Shown: in pieces, positions 27,438 through 40,511 of the stretch
Layout: the number at the start of each line of letters is the position of its first letter
Numbering within the stretch: position 1 is the first letter of the stretch
From: Anoxybacillus ayderensis
GTDB taxonomy: Bacteria > Bacillota > Bacilli > Bacillales > Anoxybacillaceae
NCBI RefSeq assembly: GCF_000833605.1
Contig: NZ_JXTG01000004.1
Coordinates: 149,367 to 213,366 of the forward strand
Length of the DNA stretch: 64,000 nt
Reading direction: 5' to 3'
The notes under the pieces: model-generated
Told to the model about the DNA's origin: nothing
Seen by the model: the letters and a program-made list of their open reading frames with translations, nothing else
The model's database searches: none
Program-made: the position numbers and the translations under genes

Positions 27438-28124
27438 ATGCTCGAAGAATTAAAACAAGTTGTGTTGGAGGCAAACTTACAGCTTCCTAAATATCGGTTG
27501 GTTACATTTACTTGGGGGAATGTAAGTGGGATCGACCGTGAACGAGGACTTGTTGTCATCAAACCAAGCGGAGTAGAGTATGACAAAATGACAAAGGATG
27601 ATATGGTCGTTGTCGATTTAGAAGGAAATGTTGTGGAGGGGAAATTAAAACCTTCGTCTGATACACCCACACATTTAGTTCTATATCAGTCTTTTCCTTA
27701 TATTGGTGGGATTGTCCATACTCACTCGCCTTGGGCAACGATTTGGGCGCAAGCAGGGAAAGGGATTCCAGCTTTAGGGACGACGCATGCAGACTATTTT
27801 TATGGGGAAATTCCTTGTACAAGAAAAATGACGGAAGTGGAAATTAAAGGGGCGTATGAATTAGAGACGGGCAAAGTAATTGTGGAAACGCTCAGTTTTC
27901 TCGATCCGATACAAATGCCGGGAGTGCTTGTTCATGGCCACGGTCCATTTGCTTGGGGGAACGATCCGCATAATGCTGTTCATAATGCGGTTGTCCTTGA
28001 AGAAGTAGCTAAAATGGCGGCAAGAACATGCCACCTCAACCCAAATGTTCAGCCGATTGATCAGTCTTTATTAGACAGGCATTATCTTAGAAAACATGGT
28101 GCTAACGCTTACTATGGACAATGA
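27438..28124 (+). CDS. araD: L-ribulose-5-phosphate 4-epimerase
   Basis: Class II aldolase-fold epimerase that makes D-xylulose 5-phosphate, 228 residues. Substrate and zinc residues are seen in [26 protein letters not shown] (His-x-His) and [13 protein letters not shown] 27438 has AGGGAG 8 bases before it; GTG 27429 is too near that site. It is the first gene of araDBA, a different order from B. subtilis araABD. Confidence 0.95.
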   Translation: MLEELKQVVLEANLQLPKYRLVTFTWGNVSGIDRERGLVVIKPSGVEYDKMTKDDMVVVDLEGNVVEGKLKPSSDTPTHLVLYQSFPYIGGIVHTHSPWATIWAQAGKGIPALGTTHADYFYGEIPCTRKMTEVEIKGAYELETGKVIVETLSFLDPIQMPGVLVHGHGPFAWGNDPHNAVHNAVVLEEVAKMAARTCHLNPNVQPIDQSLLDRHYLRKHGANAYYGQ

Positions 28125-28139
28125 GGGAGGGGAATGATG

Positions 28140-29822
28140 ATGAAGTACGTAATTGGCATTGACTATGGAACAGAATCTGGACGTGCCGTTCTTGTAGATC
28201 TAGAAGGAAATGAAATTGCCGATCATGTCACTCCGTATCCTCATGGGGTGATCGATGAGGTGCTTCCGGAATCAAATGTAAAATTAGAACCAGATTGGGC
28301 GCTGCAGCATCCTGGAGATTACATCGAAGTATTGGCTACTGCCGTTCCGGCTGTGTTGCAAAAATCAGGGGTAAATCCTGCTGATGTGATTGGGATTGGA
28401 ATAGATTTTACAGCATGCACCATGCTTCCGGTTGATGCTTTTGGTGAACCGCTTTGTTTCAAACCTGATTTAAAACATCGACCGCATAGTTGGGTGAAAT
28501 TATGGAAGCATCATGCAGCTCAAGATGAAGCCAATTTAATTAATGAAATTGCTGCCGAAAGAGGGGAAACGTTTTTACCGCGGTATGGCGGCAAAATTTC
28601 GTCGGAATGGATGATTGCAAAAGTTTGGCAAATTTTAAACGAGGCGCCAGATATTTATGAGAAAACGGATTTATTTTTAGAGGCTACTGATTGGGTAGTA
28701 TTTAAAATGACAGGAAATATTGTCCGAAACAGTTGTACAGCCGGTTATAAATCGATATGGCATAAACAGGAAGGCTATCCGAGCAAAGAGTTTTTTCGAG
28801 CGTTAGATCCTCGTCTTGAAAATTTGACGGAAACAAAATTGCGCGGTGATATTGTTCCGCTTGGTACAAAAGCGGGGGAACTAACGAACGAAATGGCAGC
28901 GATGATGGGACTTCTTTCGGGTACGGCGGTTGCTGTTGGGAATGTGGATGCTCACGCTGCCGTTCCGGGAGTTGGGGTAGTAGAGCCGGGCAAATTAGTG
29001 ATGGCGATGGGCACATCGATTTGTCATATGTTGTTAGGAACGGAAGAGAAACGTGTTGAAGGAATGTGCGGGGTTGTCGAAGATGGAATTATTCCGGGGT
29101 ATCTTGGCTATGAAGCGGGTCAGTCGGCGGTAGGAGATATTTTTGCGTGGTATGTAGAACAGGGGGTTCCAGCTTATGTGAAAGAAGCAGCTGAAAAAGA
29201 AGGAATCGGTATCCACGAATGGCTGGAAAAAAGGGCGGCTGCGTATAAACCGGGGGAAACTGGCTTATTGGCGCTAGATTGGTGGAACGGTAACCGCTCT
29301 GTATTAGTCGATACGGATTTGACAGGATTAATGGTTGGTTACACGTTGTTAACGAAGCCAGAGGAAATTTATCGAGCTTTGCTCGAAGCGACTGCATTCG
29401 GCACTCGAAAAATTATTGACGCTTTTGTTGAAAGCGGTGTCAAAGTGGAGGAGCTCTATGCTTGCGGCGGGCTTCCGCAAAAAAATAAGTTATTGATGCA
29501 AATTTATGCGGATGTAACAAATCGCCCAATTAAAGTAGCGGCTTCGAAGCAAACTCCTGCTGTTGGGGCAGCGATGTTTGCAGCGGTGGCAGCCGGAAAA
29601 GAAAACGGAGGATATGAATCGATTGCTGAGGCTGCCAAAAAAATGGGGAAAGTCCGCGATGAAGTGTTTAAGCCGATACGAGAAAATGTAGCCATTTACG
29701 AACAACTATATCAAGAGTATGTGAAACTGCATGATTATTTCGGACGCGGCGGAAACAATGTGATGAAACGATTAAAATCGATTAAAGAAAATGTAGGATT
29801 AAAAGAATCAGTGAATATCTAA
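28140..29822 (+). CDS. araB: L-ribulokinase
   Basis: FGGY-family kinase of 560 residues that phosphorylates L-ribulose at O5. The N-terminal phosphate-binding loop is [16 protein letters not shown], with later ATPase motifs [11 protein letters not shown] and [18 protein letters not shown]. Three tandem ATGs occur (28134, 28137, 28140); the third has the best spacing to GAGGGAGGGG. Codon use in araB-araA appears more GC-rich than in the xylan genes further on. Confidence 0.95.
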   Translation: MKYVIGIDYGTESGRAVLVDLEGNEIADHVTPYPHGVIDEVLPESNVKLEPDWALQHPGDYIEVLATAVPAVLQKSGVNPADVIGIGIDFTACTMLPVDAFGEPLCFKPDLKHRPHSWVKLWKHHAAQDEANLINEIAAERGETFLPRYGGKISSEWMIAKVWQILNEAPDIYEKTDLFLEATDWVVFKMTGNIVRNSCTAGYKSIWHKQEGYPSKEFFRALDPRLENLTETKLRGDIVPLGTKAGELTNEMAAMMGLLSGTAVAVGNVDAHAAVPGVGVVEPGKLVMAMGTSICHMLLGTEEKRVEGMCGVVEDGIIPGYLGYEAGQSAVGDIFAWYVEQGVPAYVKEAAEKEGIGIHEWLEKRAAAYKPGETGLLALDWWNGNRSVLVDTDLTGLMVGYTLLTKPEEIYRALLEATAFGTRKIIDAFVESGVKVEELYACGGLPQKNKLLMQIYADVTNRPIKVAASKQTPAVGAAMFAAVAAGKENGGYESIAEAAKKMGKVRDEVFKPIRENVAIYEQLYQEYVKLHDYFGRGGNNVMKRLKSIKENVGLKESVNI

Positions 29823-29843
29823 TAGATGTGAGGAGAGGTTTTT

Positions 29844-31331
29844 ATGCTACAGTTGCGGCCATATGAATTTTGGTTTGTTACAGGAAGCCAGCATTTGTAC
29901 GGAGAAGAAACGCTGAAACAAGTAGAAGAGCATTCGAGAATGATCGCCGAAGGTTTCGGGCGGGATGAGACGCTTCCGTTTAAAGTCGTTTTTAAATCGG
30001 TTGTGACAACACCTGACGGAATTCGGAAGCTTTGTATTGAAGCGAATGCTGATGACGATTGTGCGGGAATCATTACGTGGATGCATACGTTTTCTCCTGC
30101 GAAAATGTGGATTGGAGGTCTTTCGCAGTTAAGAAAGCCGTTGTTGCATCTTCACACACAATTTAACCGCGAGATCCCTTGGAACAGCATTGATATGGAT
30201 TTTATGAATTTGAACCAATCGGCCCATGGAGACAGGGAATATGGTTTTATCGGATCCAGAATGGGCATTGCGCGGAAAGTGGTCGTCGGTCATTGGGAAG
30301 ATCCGGATGTTCGCGAACGAATTGCCGGCTGGATGCGCACGGCGGTTGCAGCGACAGAAAGCCGTCATTTAAAAGTAGCCCGTTTTGGTGATAACATGAG
30401 GGAAGTAGCAGTGACAGAAGGAGATAAAGTCGGAGCGCAAATTCAATTTGGTTGGTCTATTAGCGGCTATGGTATCGGCGATCTTGTTCAGTATATAAAA
30501 GAAGTGCCAGAGCAGAAGGTAAATGAACTTTTTGACGAATATACAGAACTATACGATATTGTTCCAGAGGGGCTTCGCGAAGGAACAGTGCGCGATTCGA
30601 TCAAAGAACAAGCTCGGATTGAACTTGCGCTAAAAGCGTTTTTAGAAGAAGGGAATTTTACTGCATTTACGACGACATTTGAAGATTTGCATGGAATGAA
30701 ACAGCTCCCAGGACTTGCGGTCCAACGTTTGATGGCGGAAGGATATGGGTTTGGCGGTGAGGGAGATTGGAAAACGGCAGCACTTGTTCGGATCATGAAA
30801 ATTATGGCCGATGGAAAGGGAACGTCGTTTATGGAAGATTACACGTATCATTTGGAATCAGGAAACGAGTTAATCCTTGGCGCTCATATGTTAGAAGTGT
30901 GTCCAACCATTGCTGCTACTCGTCCGAAACTCGAGGTTCATCCTCTTTCGATTGGCGGAAAGGCTGATCCAGCTCGTCTTGTTTTTGACGGTGGTGCAGG
31001 AGCGGCGGTAAATGCATCGTTAATTGATATTGGACATCGTTTCCGCCTCATTGTGAACGAAGTTGATGCGGTAAAGGTAGAAAAAGAAATGCCAAAACTC
31101 CCTGTTGCAAGAATCCTATGGAAGCCGCGCCCATCGCTTCGTGATTCGGCAGAAGCGTGGATCTTAGCTGGAGGTGCTCATCATACGTGCTTCTCATTTT
31201 ATGTCACTACAGAGCAACTGCAGGACTGGGCAGAAATCGTGGGTATGGAATGTGTAGTGATTAATGAGTATACATCTATACCAGCGTTTAAAAATGAATT
31301 AAAATGGAATGACGTGTTTTGGCGCGGGTAA
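29844..31331 (+). CDS. araA: L-arabinose isomerase
   Basis: Converts L-arabinose to L-ribulose with Mn2+ in the cytoplasm, 495 residues. It begins [19 protein letters not shown], and has the segments [34 protein letters not shown] and the metal histidine in [13 protein letters not shown]. Ribosome site GAGGAGAGG. It ends the araDBA set; abfA follows 93 bases later with no clear terminator between. Confidence 0.97.
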   Translation: MLQLRPYEFWFVTGSQHLYGEETLKQVEEHSRMIAEGFGRDETLPFKVVFKSVVTTPDGIRKLCIEANADDDCAGIITWMHTFSPAKMWIGGLSQLRKPLLHLHTQFNREIPWNSIDMDFMNLNQSAHGDREYGFIGSRMGIARKVVVGHWEDPDVRERIAGWMRTAVAATESRHLKVARFGDNMREVAVTEGDKVGAQIQFGWSISGYGIGDLVQYIKEVPEQKVNELFDEYTELYDIVPEGLREGTVRDSIKEQARIELALKAFLEEGNFTAFTTTFEDLHGMKQLPGLAVQRLMAEGYGFGGEGDWKTAALVRIMKIMADGKGTSFMEDYTYHLESGNELILGAHMLEVCPTIAATRPKLEVHPLSIGGKADPARLVFDGGAGAAVNASLIDIGHRFRLIVNEVDAVKVEKEMPKLPVARILWKPRPSLRDSAEAWILAGGAHHTCFSFYVTTEQLQDWAEIVGMECVVINEYTSIPAFKNELKWNDVFWRG

Positions 31332-31424
31332 GTATATGTATTATATTTTTTTAAAGAAGGGATATGACTAAAGGAGTTTATGTTTTTAGATTGCCTTTTA
31401 TTATCTTGGAAGGGAAGAAGGTAA

Positions 31425-32930
<1,506 letters not shown>

Positions 32931-32947
32931 TATGGAGACATGAACTG

Positions 32948-32970
32948 AATCGATAGTGAATCGATTTTTT
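32948..32970 (+). terminator. Rho-independent terminator after abfA
   Basis: AATCGAT 32948-32954 pairs with ATCGATT 32960-32966 around AGTGA, ending in T6. Confidence 0.75.
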
Positions 32971-33040
32971 GATTAATTTTAATTTCATTGAACGGCACAT
33001 AAAAGCTAGTGTGTTAAAAATGTATAAAAATCAAGTAACT

Positions 33041-33077
33041 ATTCAGCCACATTATAAAGTGAGCTGAATATTTTTTT
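33041..33077 (+). terminator. Second hairpin terminator behind abfA
   Basis: ATTCAGC with CAC (33041-33050) pairs with GTG and GCTGAAT (33059-33069), followed by A and T7. It lies 70 bases behind the first terminator, with no gene between. Confidence 0.75.
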
Positions 33078-33094
33078 GCGTTATCGATGATTTT

Positions 33095-33304
33095 TTGTGC
33101 ATGATAAGATTGCGATTCAAGCGGATGATCTATTTAATGAAGCGTACACATCTATCTGGCACAGAGCCGAAAATGAAATTTTATTTTGGGGTGAAAGGAC
33201 GAACGTTAACGGAGGCAAAACAACAACTAGAGCAATTAGAAACGGCGATGATGGCTTGTGTATTTGAATTAATCGGTGGCAATTTCACAGATTCAATAAT
33301 ATAA
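33095..33304 (+). pseudogene. Orphan short frame, possible gene remnant
   Basis: A 69-codon frame lacks a ribosome site and has no product I recognise. The next frame over the first half (33104-33180) also reads like protein (KIAIQADDLFNEAYTSIWH), while the last half of this frame (EAKQQLEQLETAMMACVFEL) looks helical. This pattern suggests the two halves of one frameshifted, truncated gene. It sits between two transcription units in a stretch otherwise holding only terminators and the galK promoter. Confidence 0.25.
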
Positions 33305-33339
33305 AAATGGACTATTTTTAAGAAATTTATAAAATAATC

Positions 33340-33368
33340 TTGAATTTTACTTAAATTTAAACTAAAAT
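33340..33368 (+). promoter_or_regulatory. Probable promoter of galKET
   Basis: TTGAAT 33340-33345 and TAAAAT 33363-33368 have a 17-base spacer. ACTAAACCTAGT (33371-33382) near the start site is a short palindrome that might serve the LacI-type regulator downstream. Confidence 0.5.
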
Positions 33369-33455
33369 TTTACTAAACCTAGTTTTTCTGTATTTAAGAG
33401 AGAGAACTTTTAGAATAAGTTTGTATTACCATTCATTTGTAGAGGAGAAGTAATA

Positions 33456-34631
33456 ATGGAACAATTAAAGCACGATTATATCAATATATTTGGAATGGGT
33501 GAAAAAAAACACATGTTCTTCGCCCCTGGGCGTGTCAACTTAATCGGTGAACATACAGATTATAACGGAGGGTATGTGCTTCCTTGTTCATTGCATATCG
33601 GAACGTATGCGGTTGCCAGATTAAATGATGATGGGATGATTCGGCTCTATTCAAAAAACTTTCATGAAGATGGAATTGTTTCGATGACAAAAGAAGAACT
33701 TGCCTATGATGAGCGTCATGGATGGGCGAATTATCCAAAAGGAATGATCCAAGCACTTATGCCGAAACATGTTCAAAAGGGGATTGATGTCTTATACTAT
33801 GGCAACATTCCAAATGGGGCAGGGTTATCTTCTTCTGCTTCTATTGAGCTTGTGACCGCCGTCATGTTAAACGAGTTGTTTCAACTAAACATAGAGATGA
33901 TGGAATTAGTAAAAATCAGTCAAAAAGTCGAAAATGAATATATCGGTGTGAATTGTGGTATTATGGATCAATTTGCGGTTGGAATGGGGAAAGCAGGACA
34001 TGCGCTATTGCTTGATTGCCAGACGCTCCAGTATGAATATTTGCCTCTTTCTTTAGAAGATTGCTCGATTGTTATTGCAAATACGAATAAAAAGCGAGGT
34101 TTAGCCGATTCAGCATACAATGAGCGACGCGCGACATGTGAACAGGCGCTCGCCAAATTACAGCGCTATGTAAGTATTCACTCTCTTAGCGATTTAACGA
34201 CTGAGCAGTTTAACGAATATGCACATATTCTTTCATCGACAGAACAAAAACGAGTGCGTCATGTCGTTTCAGAAAATGAACGGACGAAACAAGCTGCCTT
34301 TGCTTTACAACAAGGAGATTTGCATACGTTTGGACAACTCATGCGCCAATCACATGAATCATTGCGTGATGATTATGAAGTGACCGGAAAAGAGTTAGAT
34401 ACGCTCGTGGAAGCAGCGTGGAAACATAAAGGTACGATTGGGGCGCGCATGACAGGAGCGGGGTTTGGCGGTTGTACAGTAAACATTGTAAAAGACGATC
34501 ATATTCCGTCGTTTATCGAAGAAGTTGGGCAAATGTATGAAATGGAAATAGGATATGCACCAAGTTTTTACGTAGCGAAAATTGGTGACGGGGCGAAACA
34601 ACTGACAAAAGAAGGGGAGAGCATGCGATGA
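33456..34631 (+). CDS. galK: Galactokinase
   Basis: GHMP kinase, 391 residues, that makes galactose 1-phosphate. Signature [15 protein letters not shown] near the N-terminus, ATP loop [13 protein letters not shown], and the C-terminal [14 protein letters not shown]. Ribosome site AGAGGAGAAG. Its end overlaps galE by four bases (ATGA), so the operon is translationally coupled. Confidence 0.97.
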   Translation: MEQLKHDYINIFGMGEKKHMFFAPGRVNLIGEHTDYNGGYVLPCSLHIGTYAVARLNDDGMIRLYSKNFHEDGIVSMTKEELAYDERHGWANYPKGMIQALMPKHVQKGIDVLYYGNIPNGAGLSSSASIELVTAVMLNELFQLNIEMMELVKISQKVENEYIGVNCGIMDQFAVGMGKAGHALLLDCQTLQYEYLPLSLEDCSIVIANTNKKRGLADSAYNERRATCEQALAKLQRYVSIHSLSDLTTEQFNEYAHILSSTEQKRVRHVVSENERTKQAAFALQQGDLHTFGQLMRQSHESLRDDYEVTGKELDTLVEAAWKHKGTIGARMTGAGFGGCTVNIVKDDHIPSFIEEVGQMYEMEIGYAPSFYVAKIGDGAKQLTKEGESMR

Positions 34632-35614
34632 TTCTCATTTGTGGTGGGGCAGGATATATCGGGAGTCATGCGGTGTATCGTTTCATTGAAAAAGGAGAAC
34701 AAGTTGTTGTTGTTGATAATTTACAAACAGGGCATCGAAAAGCTGTTCACCCAGATGCCCTTTTTTACGAGGGCGATATTCGTGATCGTCACTTTTTAAG
34801 CGACATATTTAAAAAGCATGAAATAGATACAGTGATTCATTTTGCGGCTCATTCCCTTGTTGGAGAAAGTGTGAAAAAGCCATTAGCTTATTACAACAAT
34901 AATGTTTATGGAACAGAAGTGTTGCTTCATGTCATGAATGAACATGGCGTAAAACAAATTGTATTTTCCTCAACGGCTGCGGTGTATGGGGAGCCAAAAC
35001 AAATTCCGATTCAAGAGACAGATGAAACGAATCCTGAAAGTCCGTATGGTGAAACAAAACTAGCGATGGAAAAAATGATGAAATGGGCGAACGTCGCATA
35101 CGGTATTCGCTACATTTCTTTACGATATTTCAACGTCGCTGGCGCGTATGGAACGATGCTTGGCGAAGACCATCGCCCAGAGACACATGTCATTCCTCTT
35201 ATTTTGCAAGTGCCGCTAGGAAAACGAGAAGAGTTTCATATTTTTGGAGATGACTACGACACATATGACGGTACTTGTATTCGCGATTACATTCACGTAT
35301 TGGATTTAGTAGATGCTCATATGTTAGCCGTGGAAAAACTAAGAAAGGGGAGTGAAAGTAACATATACAATTTAGGAAATGGCAACGGTTTTTCTGTCAA
35401 AGAAGTCGTTGAAGCAGCACGTCGTGTCACAGGGCATCCGATTCCCGCCAAAATGATGCCGAGACGCCTTGGGGATCCTGCTCGCTTAGTTGCTTCATCC
35501 GAAAAAGCGAAACGCGAGCTCGGATGGAAGCCGATGTACACAACGATAGAGGAAATTATTGCTTCGGCATGGGAGTGGCATCAAGCGAATCCGAACGGAT
35601 ATGAAGAGGTGTAA
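34628..35614 (+). CDS. galE: UDP-glucose 4-epimerase
   Basis: Short-chain dehydrogenase family epimerase, 328 residues. NAD-binding [15 protein letters not shown]-sugar region and catalytic YGETK (Tyr-x-x-x-Lys), then [10 protein letters not shown]. Interconverts UDP-galactose and UDP-glucose. galT begins three bases after its stop. Confidence 0.97.
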   Translation: MILICGGAGYIGSHAVYRFIEKGEQVVVVDNLQTGHRKAVHPDALFYEGDIRDRHFLSDIFKKHEIDTVIHFAAHSLVGESVKKPLAYYNNNVYGTEVLLHVMNEHGVKQIVFSSTAAVYGEPKQIPIQETDETNPESPYGETKLAMEKMMKWANVAYGIRYISLRYFNVAGAYGTMLGEDHRPETHVIPLILQVPLGKREEFHIFGDDYDTYDGTCIRDYIHVLDLVDAHMLAVEKLRKGSESNIYNLGNGNGFSVKEVVEAARRVTGHPIPAKMMPRRLGDPARLVASSEKAKRELGWKPMYTTIEEIIASAWEWHQANPNGYEEV

Positions 35615-35617
35615 ACG

Positions 35618-37129
35618 ATGGTAAACATTTATGAAGAAATTGAAGCACTAATGCAGTATGCGCTCCATCATCATTTAATCGAAAAGGAAGACGTCATTTA
35701 TACGCGCAATCGACTGCTCGCTTTGTTAAAGTTGGACGAATGGAAACAAGTAGGAGTTGCCCCCTCCTCCGATCGTCCACTTGTTTCGATTTTACAACAT
35801 ATTATGAATTGGGCGGAAGCGCATGGGCGATTTGCTGGAAAGACAGTGACAGAGCGCGATTTATTTGATACAGAAATCATGAATTGTTTTGTGGCACGTC
35901 CATCAACGATTATTCAAACGTTTTATGAAAAATATAAACGAAATAAGCAAGAAGCAACAACTTGGTTTTATGAACTTAGTCAAGCATCCAATTACATTCG
36001 TGTAGACCGAGTGATGAAAAATAGACGATGGAAAGTACGAACGAAATATGGGGATATGGATATAACGATCAACTTATCTAAGCCGGAAAAAGATCCTCGT
36101 GATATTGCGCGCATGAAGGAGACGAAAGAGCAACATTATCCTTCCTGCTTGCTATGTATTGAAAATGAAGGATATGCTGGAACGATCCGACACCCTGCGC
36201 GAGCGAACCATCGCATTATCCCTATTGAGTTATGTGGGGAACGTTGGTTTTTTCAATATTCACCTTACGTTTATTACAACGAACATTGCATCGTACTGCG
36301 TGATAAGCATGTACCGATGAAAATGGAAAGAAAAACGTTTGAACGGTTGCTTGATTTTGTCGATCAATTTCCGCATTACTTTATCGGCTCCAATGCTGAT
36401 TTACCTATCGTAGGAGGATCGATTTTATCGCATGATCATTTTCAAGGTGGAAAATATACATTTGCGATTGAAAAAGCTTCATCCGATTTTTCATTCACAC
36501 TTCCAGCTTATCCGCATGTACAAATGAGCGTCATTCGTTGGCCGATGTCGGTGATACGTATCCGAGGAACAAAACAAGATGTGTTAGAAGTGAGTGATTT
36601 TATTTACAAAGAATGGAAAAAATATAGCGATCCGAAAGCGAATATATACGCACAAACAAACGATGTACCGCATAATACGGTCACGCCAATTGCTCGTAGA
36701 CGCGAGGAATTGTACGAGATGGATATTGTGTTAAGAAACAATCGCACATCAGAGCAATATCCGTACGGCATTTTTCATCCACATGAGGAATTGCATCATA
36801 TTAAAAAAGAAAATATCGGTTTAATTGAAGTGATGGGATTAGCTGTATTGCCTAGTCGATTAGCGAATGAATTAGAGACGATTGCAACATACATGAAAAA
36901 TAACACACGAAGAGAGCAATGGGATTTGTCGCTATTGAAACATTGGGAATGGGTGCAAGAGATCATGGAGAGACATGCGATCATCGATGATGTACATGAG
37001 CTATTAAAAGAAGAAGTAGGAAAACGATTTGAACAAGTGCTCGAACATGCGGGCGTATTTAAACGAACGGAAGAAGGAAAAGAAGCGTTTCATCGTTTTA
37101 TTCGTCATATTCAAGAACAATGTGTTTAG
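35618..37129 (+). CDS. galT: UDP-glucose--hexose-1-phosphate uridylyltransferase, class II
   Basis: 503-residue Firmicute-type GalT, unlike the ~350-residue enteric form. The active-site segment SHDHFQGGKY (about residues 270-280) carries the class II histidine motif; HPARANHRIIPIEL and DVPHNTVTPIARRR are other family segments. Completes the Leloir set galK-galE-galT. Confidence 0.95.
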   Translation: MVNIYEEIEALMQYALHHHLIEKEDVIYTRNRLLALLKLDEWKQVGVAPSSDRPLVSILQHIMNWAEAHGRFAGKTVTERDLFDTEIMNCFVARPSTIIQTFYEKYKRNKQEATTWFYELSQASNYIRVDRVMKNRRWKVRTKYGDMDITINLSKPEKDPRDIARMKETKEQHYPSCLLCIENEGYAGTIRHPARANHRIIPIELCGERWFFQYSPYVYYNEHCIVLRDKHVPMKMERKTFERLLDFVDQFPHYFIGSNADLPIVGGSILSHDHFQGGKYTFAIEKASSDFSFTLPAYPHVQMSVIRWPMSVIRIRGTKQDVLEVSDFIYKEWKKYSDPKANIYAQTNDVPHNTVTPIARRREELYEMDIVLRNNRTSEQYPYGIFHPHEELHHIKKENIGLIEVMGLAVLPSRLANELETIATYMKNNTRREQWDLSLLKHWEWVQEIMERHAIIDDVHELLKEEVGKRFEQVLEHAGVFKRTEEGKEAFHRFIRHIQEQCV

Positions 37130-37186
37130 GTATGTTGAAAAGTGATATAAAGGAATAAATGAGATACTAGGGATAAAAACATTTAG

Positions 37187-38262
<1,076 letters not shown>

Positions 38263-38279
38263 TATAACGAATAAGTTGG

Positions 38280-38304
38280 TTAGTTTGTTTATTGAACAAA
38301 CTAA
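38280..38304. promoter_or_regulatory. XylR operator 1
   Basis: Perfect 10-bp inverted repeat TTAGTTTGTT (38280-38289) / AACAAACTAA (38295-38304) around TATTG. Both arms are identical to the B. subtilis xyl operator arms as I recall them; only the 5-base centre differs. It covers the -35 box of the promoter for 38414-41495. Confidence 0.93.
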
Positions 38305-38321
38305 AATATTGCTGTTATAAT
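38292..38321 (+). promoter_or_regulatory. XylR-controlled promoter
   Basis: TTGAAC 38292-38297 and perfect TATAAT 38316-38321, 18-base spacer. The -35 box is inside XylR operator 1. Confidence 0.75.
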
Positions 38322-38362
38322 TAAGAAGATGATAGTTAAAGAAAATTCAATATTTTTGGGAG

Positions 38363-38392
38363 GACTGACCGTATAGCTGGGTTCAGTCTTTA
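38363..38392 (+). terminator. Leader hairpin ahead of the oxidoreductase gene
   Basis: GACTGA 38363-38368 pairs with TCAGTC 38383-38388, with CC/GG pairing inside, followed by TTTAT. It lies between the promoter and the ribosome site, so it could act as a weak attenuator. Confidence 0.35.
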
Positions 38393-38413
38393 TCTACACG
38401 AGGAGTGAATGAA

Positions 38414-39415
38414 ATGTCAAAAAAAGTACGGTGGGGAATTTTAAGCACAGCCCATATTTCAAGGGAGACGATGATTCCAGCTATTCAGCGTGCAGAGAAC
38501 GCAGAAGTTGTAGCTATTGCTAGTGGAAATGATAGAGTACACGAGATCGCCGAACGCTTTCACATCCCGAAGGTATACAGTACTTATGAACAGTTGTTGA
38601 ATGATCCCGAGATTGATGCTGTATATATTCCGCTTCCTAACCATATGCACATGAAATGGACAATCAAGGCGGCAGAACATAAAAAACATATTCTTTGTGA
38701 AAAGCCAGCTGCTTTATGTGAAGACGATGTTCGAAGAATGGTAGAGGTTTGTAGAGAAAATAGTGTCATCTGGATGGAAGCATTTATGTATCAATTCCAC
38801 CCACAACATAAGAGAGTAAAAGAAATAATGTCATCAGGAGAAATAGGAATTGTAAAAAGTATGAGAGCAAGTTTTTCTTTTTATCTTGTCGAACGAGAAA
38901 ATAATATTCGCATGGAGAAATCACTTGGAGGAGGAAGTTTATTAGATATAGGATGTTATTGTATCCATTCGATCCGTTCTTTGTTACATGCGGAACCAGT
39001 TATTTTGTCAGTTCACTCCACTTTTGATCACATGAAAGGTGTAGATATAGTCACAAGTGGTTGGCTACAGATGAGCAACGGTGTGCATGCTTTATTTGAT
39101 TGTAGTTTTGATATGTTTGGGCGCAATGAATATGAAATCATTGGAACGAAAGGGAAAATAGTCGTTTCACGGGCTTATCGGCCTGATATACAACAAGGAA
39201 ACGGTTCCGTCATTGTACAAACGACTGAAGGAAAAACAAGAGAAGAAATTATAAAAGGAGATCAATATTGTCTACAAGTGGAATATTTTTCGCAATGTAT
39301 TATTGATGGAGTAGCTCCAAGTTATTCAAATGAGGCGATGATCCAGCAGGCGAAAGTGCTCGATGCGTGTCGTATATCAGCAAAAACAGGAAAAGTAATT
39401 GAATTAACAGTTTAA
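38414..39415 (+). CDS. Gfo/Idh/MocA-family oxidoreductase
   Basis: 333-residue NAD(P)-dependent sugar dehydrogenase-like protein. Rossmann start WGILSTAHISRETMIPAI, then EKPAALCEDDVRRMVE with the catalytic Lys of the EKP motif, and a C-terminal alpha/beta domain (GGGSLLDIGCYCIHSIR with the family's G-x-x-L-x-D-x-G). ATG 38414 is 8 bases after AGGAG; GTG 38405 overlaps it. Under the XylR operator, so a xylose (or related pentose) substrate is likely; the reaction cannot be fixed from sequence. Confidence 0.8.
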   Translation: MSKKVRWGILSTAHISRETMIPAIQRAENAEVVAIASGNDRVHEIAERFHIPKVYSTYEQLLNDPEIDAVYIPLPNHMHMKWTIKAAEHKKHILCEKPAALCEDDVRRMVEVCRENSVIWMEAFMYQFHPQHKRVKEIMSSGEIGIVKSMRASFSFYLVERENNIRMEKSLGGGSLLDIGCYCIHSIRSLLHAEPVILSVHSTFDHMKGVDIVTSGWLQMSNGVHALFDCSFDMFGRNEYEIIGTKGKIVVSRAYRPDIQQGNGSVIVQTTEGKTREEIIKGDQYCLQVEYFSQCIIDGVAPSYSNEAMIQQAKVLDACRISAKTGKVIELTV

Positions 39416-39438
39416 GAGATTTGGAAAGGAAGATGAAA

Positions 39439-40497
39439 ATGAAACTTGTACAAGAAAAAAGAACAGAAATAAATGGTCAACCGATCATCGCATTTACGCT
39501 TACAAATGATCATGGAATGGAGGTCACTTGTTTAAACTACGGTTGTATCATTACAAGCATACTCGTGCCTGATAAAAACGGAAACATGGAAAATGTCGTT
39601 TTAGCATTTGATGATTTCTCTTCTTATTTGACAAACCGTCCATATTTAGGAGCTGTCATTGGAAGAGTAGCTGGGAGAATAAAAAATAGTTCTTTTCAGT
39701 TAAACGGAAAAACATATAAGCTACGTGCCAATGAATATAAAAACCACTTGCACGGTGGAGAAAAAGGATTTCACCACGTGATTTGGCGGGCAGTAGGATT
39801 TTCACAAAAAGAAGGAGTCGGTGTTCGTTTTTCTCATCGAAGTGTTGATGGGGAAGAAGGATATCCAGGAAATATCGACGTTCAAGTGACATATACGTTG
39901 AATAATCAAAACGAACTCATAATTTCTTACCATGCTGTTTCCGATCAAGACACACCGCTTACATTAACGAACCATACGTACTTTAATTTAAGCGGTAACG
40001 TAAAAAGAGATATTTTGCAACATGAATTAAAAATAAAAAGTGATCGTTTTTTACCGTTAGATCATGAATTTATCCCGACTGGAGAAATAAAAGATGTAGC
40101 GGGTACACCTTTTGATTTACGAAAAGGAAAGATATTACAGGAAGCAATTGATTCAACACATCCACAAATTTGTCTCGTTGGCCAAGGATACGATCATCCA
40201 TTTATACTCAATACTCATCATGATGAAGAAATTGTTTTATGTGACAGGGAGAGCGGGCGGACATTGATTGTTGAAACCGATGAAGTTGGTGTCGTCGTAT
40301 ATACAGGAAATCAACTTACAAATGAAGAAAAGCTGAACGGTACAACATCGCGGAAATATTTAGGGATTTGCTTGGAGACGCAAGCATTGCCAAATGCCGT
40401 GCATCATGATCATTTCCCATCTTGTATATTACGGGCAGGGAAAGTGTATTCATCGACGACGAAATATAAATTTCTTGTGTGTAAAGAACATTTCTAG
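39439..40497 (+). CDS. galM: Aldose 1-epimerase (mutarotase)
   Basis: 352-residue GalM-type mutarotase that equilibrates alpha and beta aldoses. Family segments: LNYGCIITSI, GAVIGRVAGRI, NEYKNHLHGGEKGF (catalytic His), LTNHTYFNLSG (second His) and a Glu in LGICLETQALPNAV. ATG 39439 gives 8 bases to AAAGGA; earlier in-frame codons at 39421 and 39433 overlap it. It belongs to the XylR-controlled trio rather than the gal operon, so it may act on xylose. Confidence 0.92.
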   Translation: MKLVQEKRTEINGQPIIAFTLTNDHGMEVTCLNYGCIITSILVPDKNGNMENVVLAFDDFSSYLTNRPYLGAVIGRVAGRIKNSSFQLNGKTYKLRANEYKNHLHGGEKGFHHVIWRAVGFSQKEGVGVRFSHRSVDGEEGYPGNIDVQVTYTLNNQNELIISYHAVSDQDTPLTLTNHTYFNLSGNVKRDILQHELKIKSDRFLPLDHEFIPTGEIKDVAGTPFDLRKGKILQEAIDSTHPQICLVGQGYDHPFILNTHHDEEIVLCDRESGRTLIVETDEVGVVVYTGNQLTNEEKLNGTTSRKYLGICLETQALPNAVHHDHFPSCILRAGKVYSSTTKYKFLVCKEHF

Positions 40498-40511
40498 AGG
40501 GAGGAAGAAAG

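Noticed and set aside
38304..38355. AAATATTG/CAATATTT inverted repeat as leader stem
   Set aside because: The left arm lies upstream of the expected transcription start, so it cannot form in the RNA.
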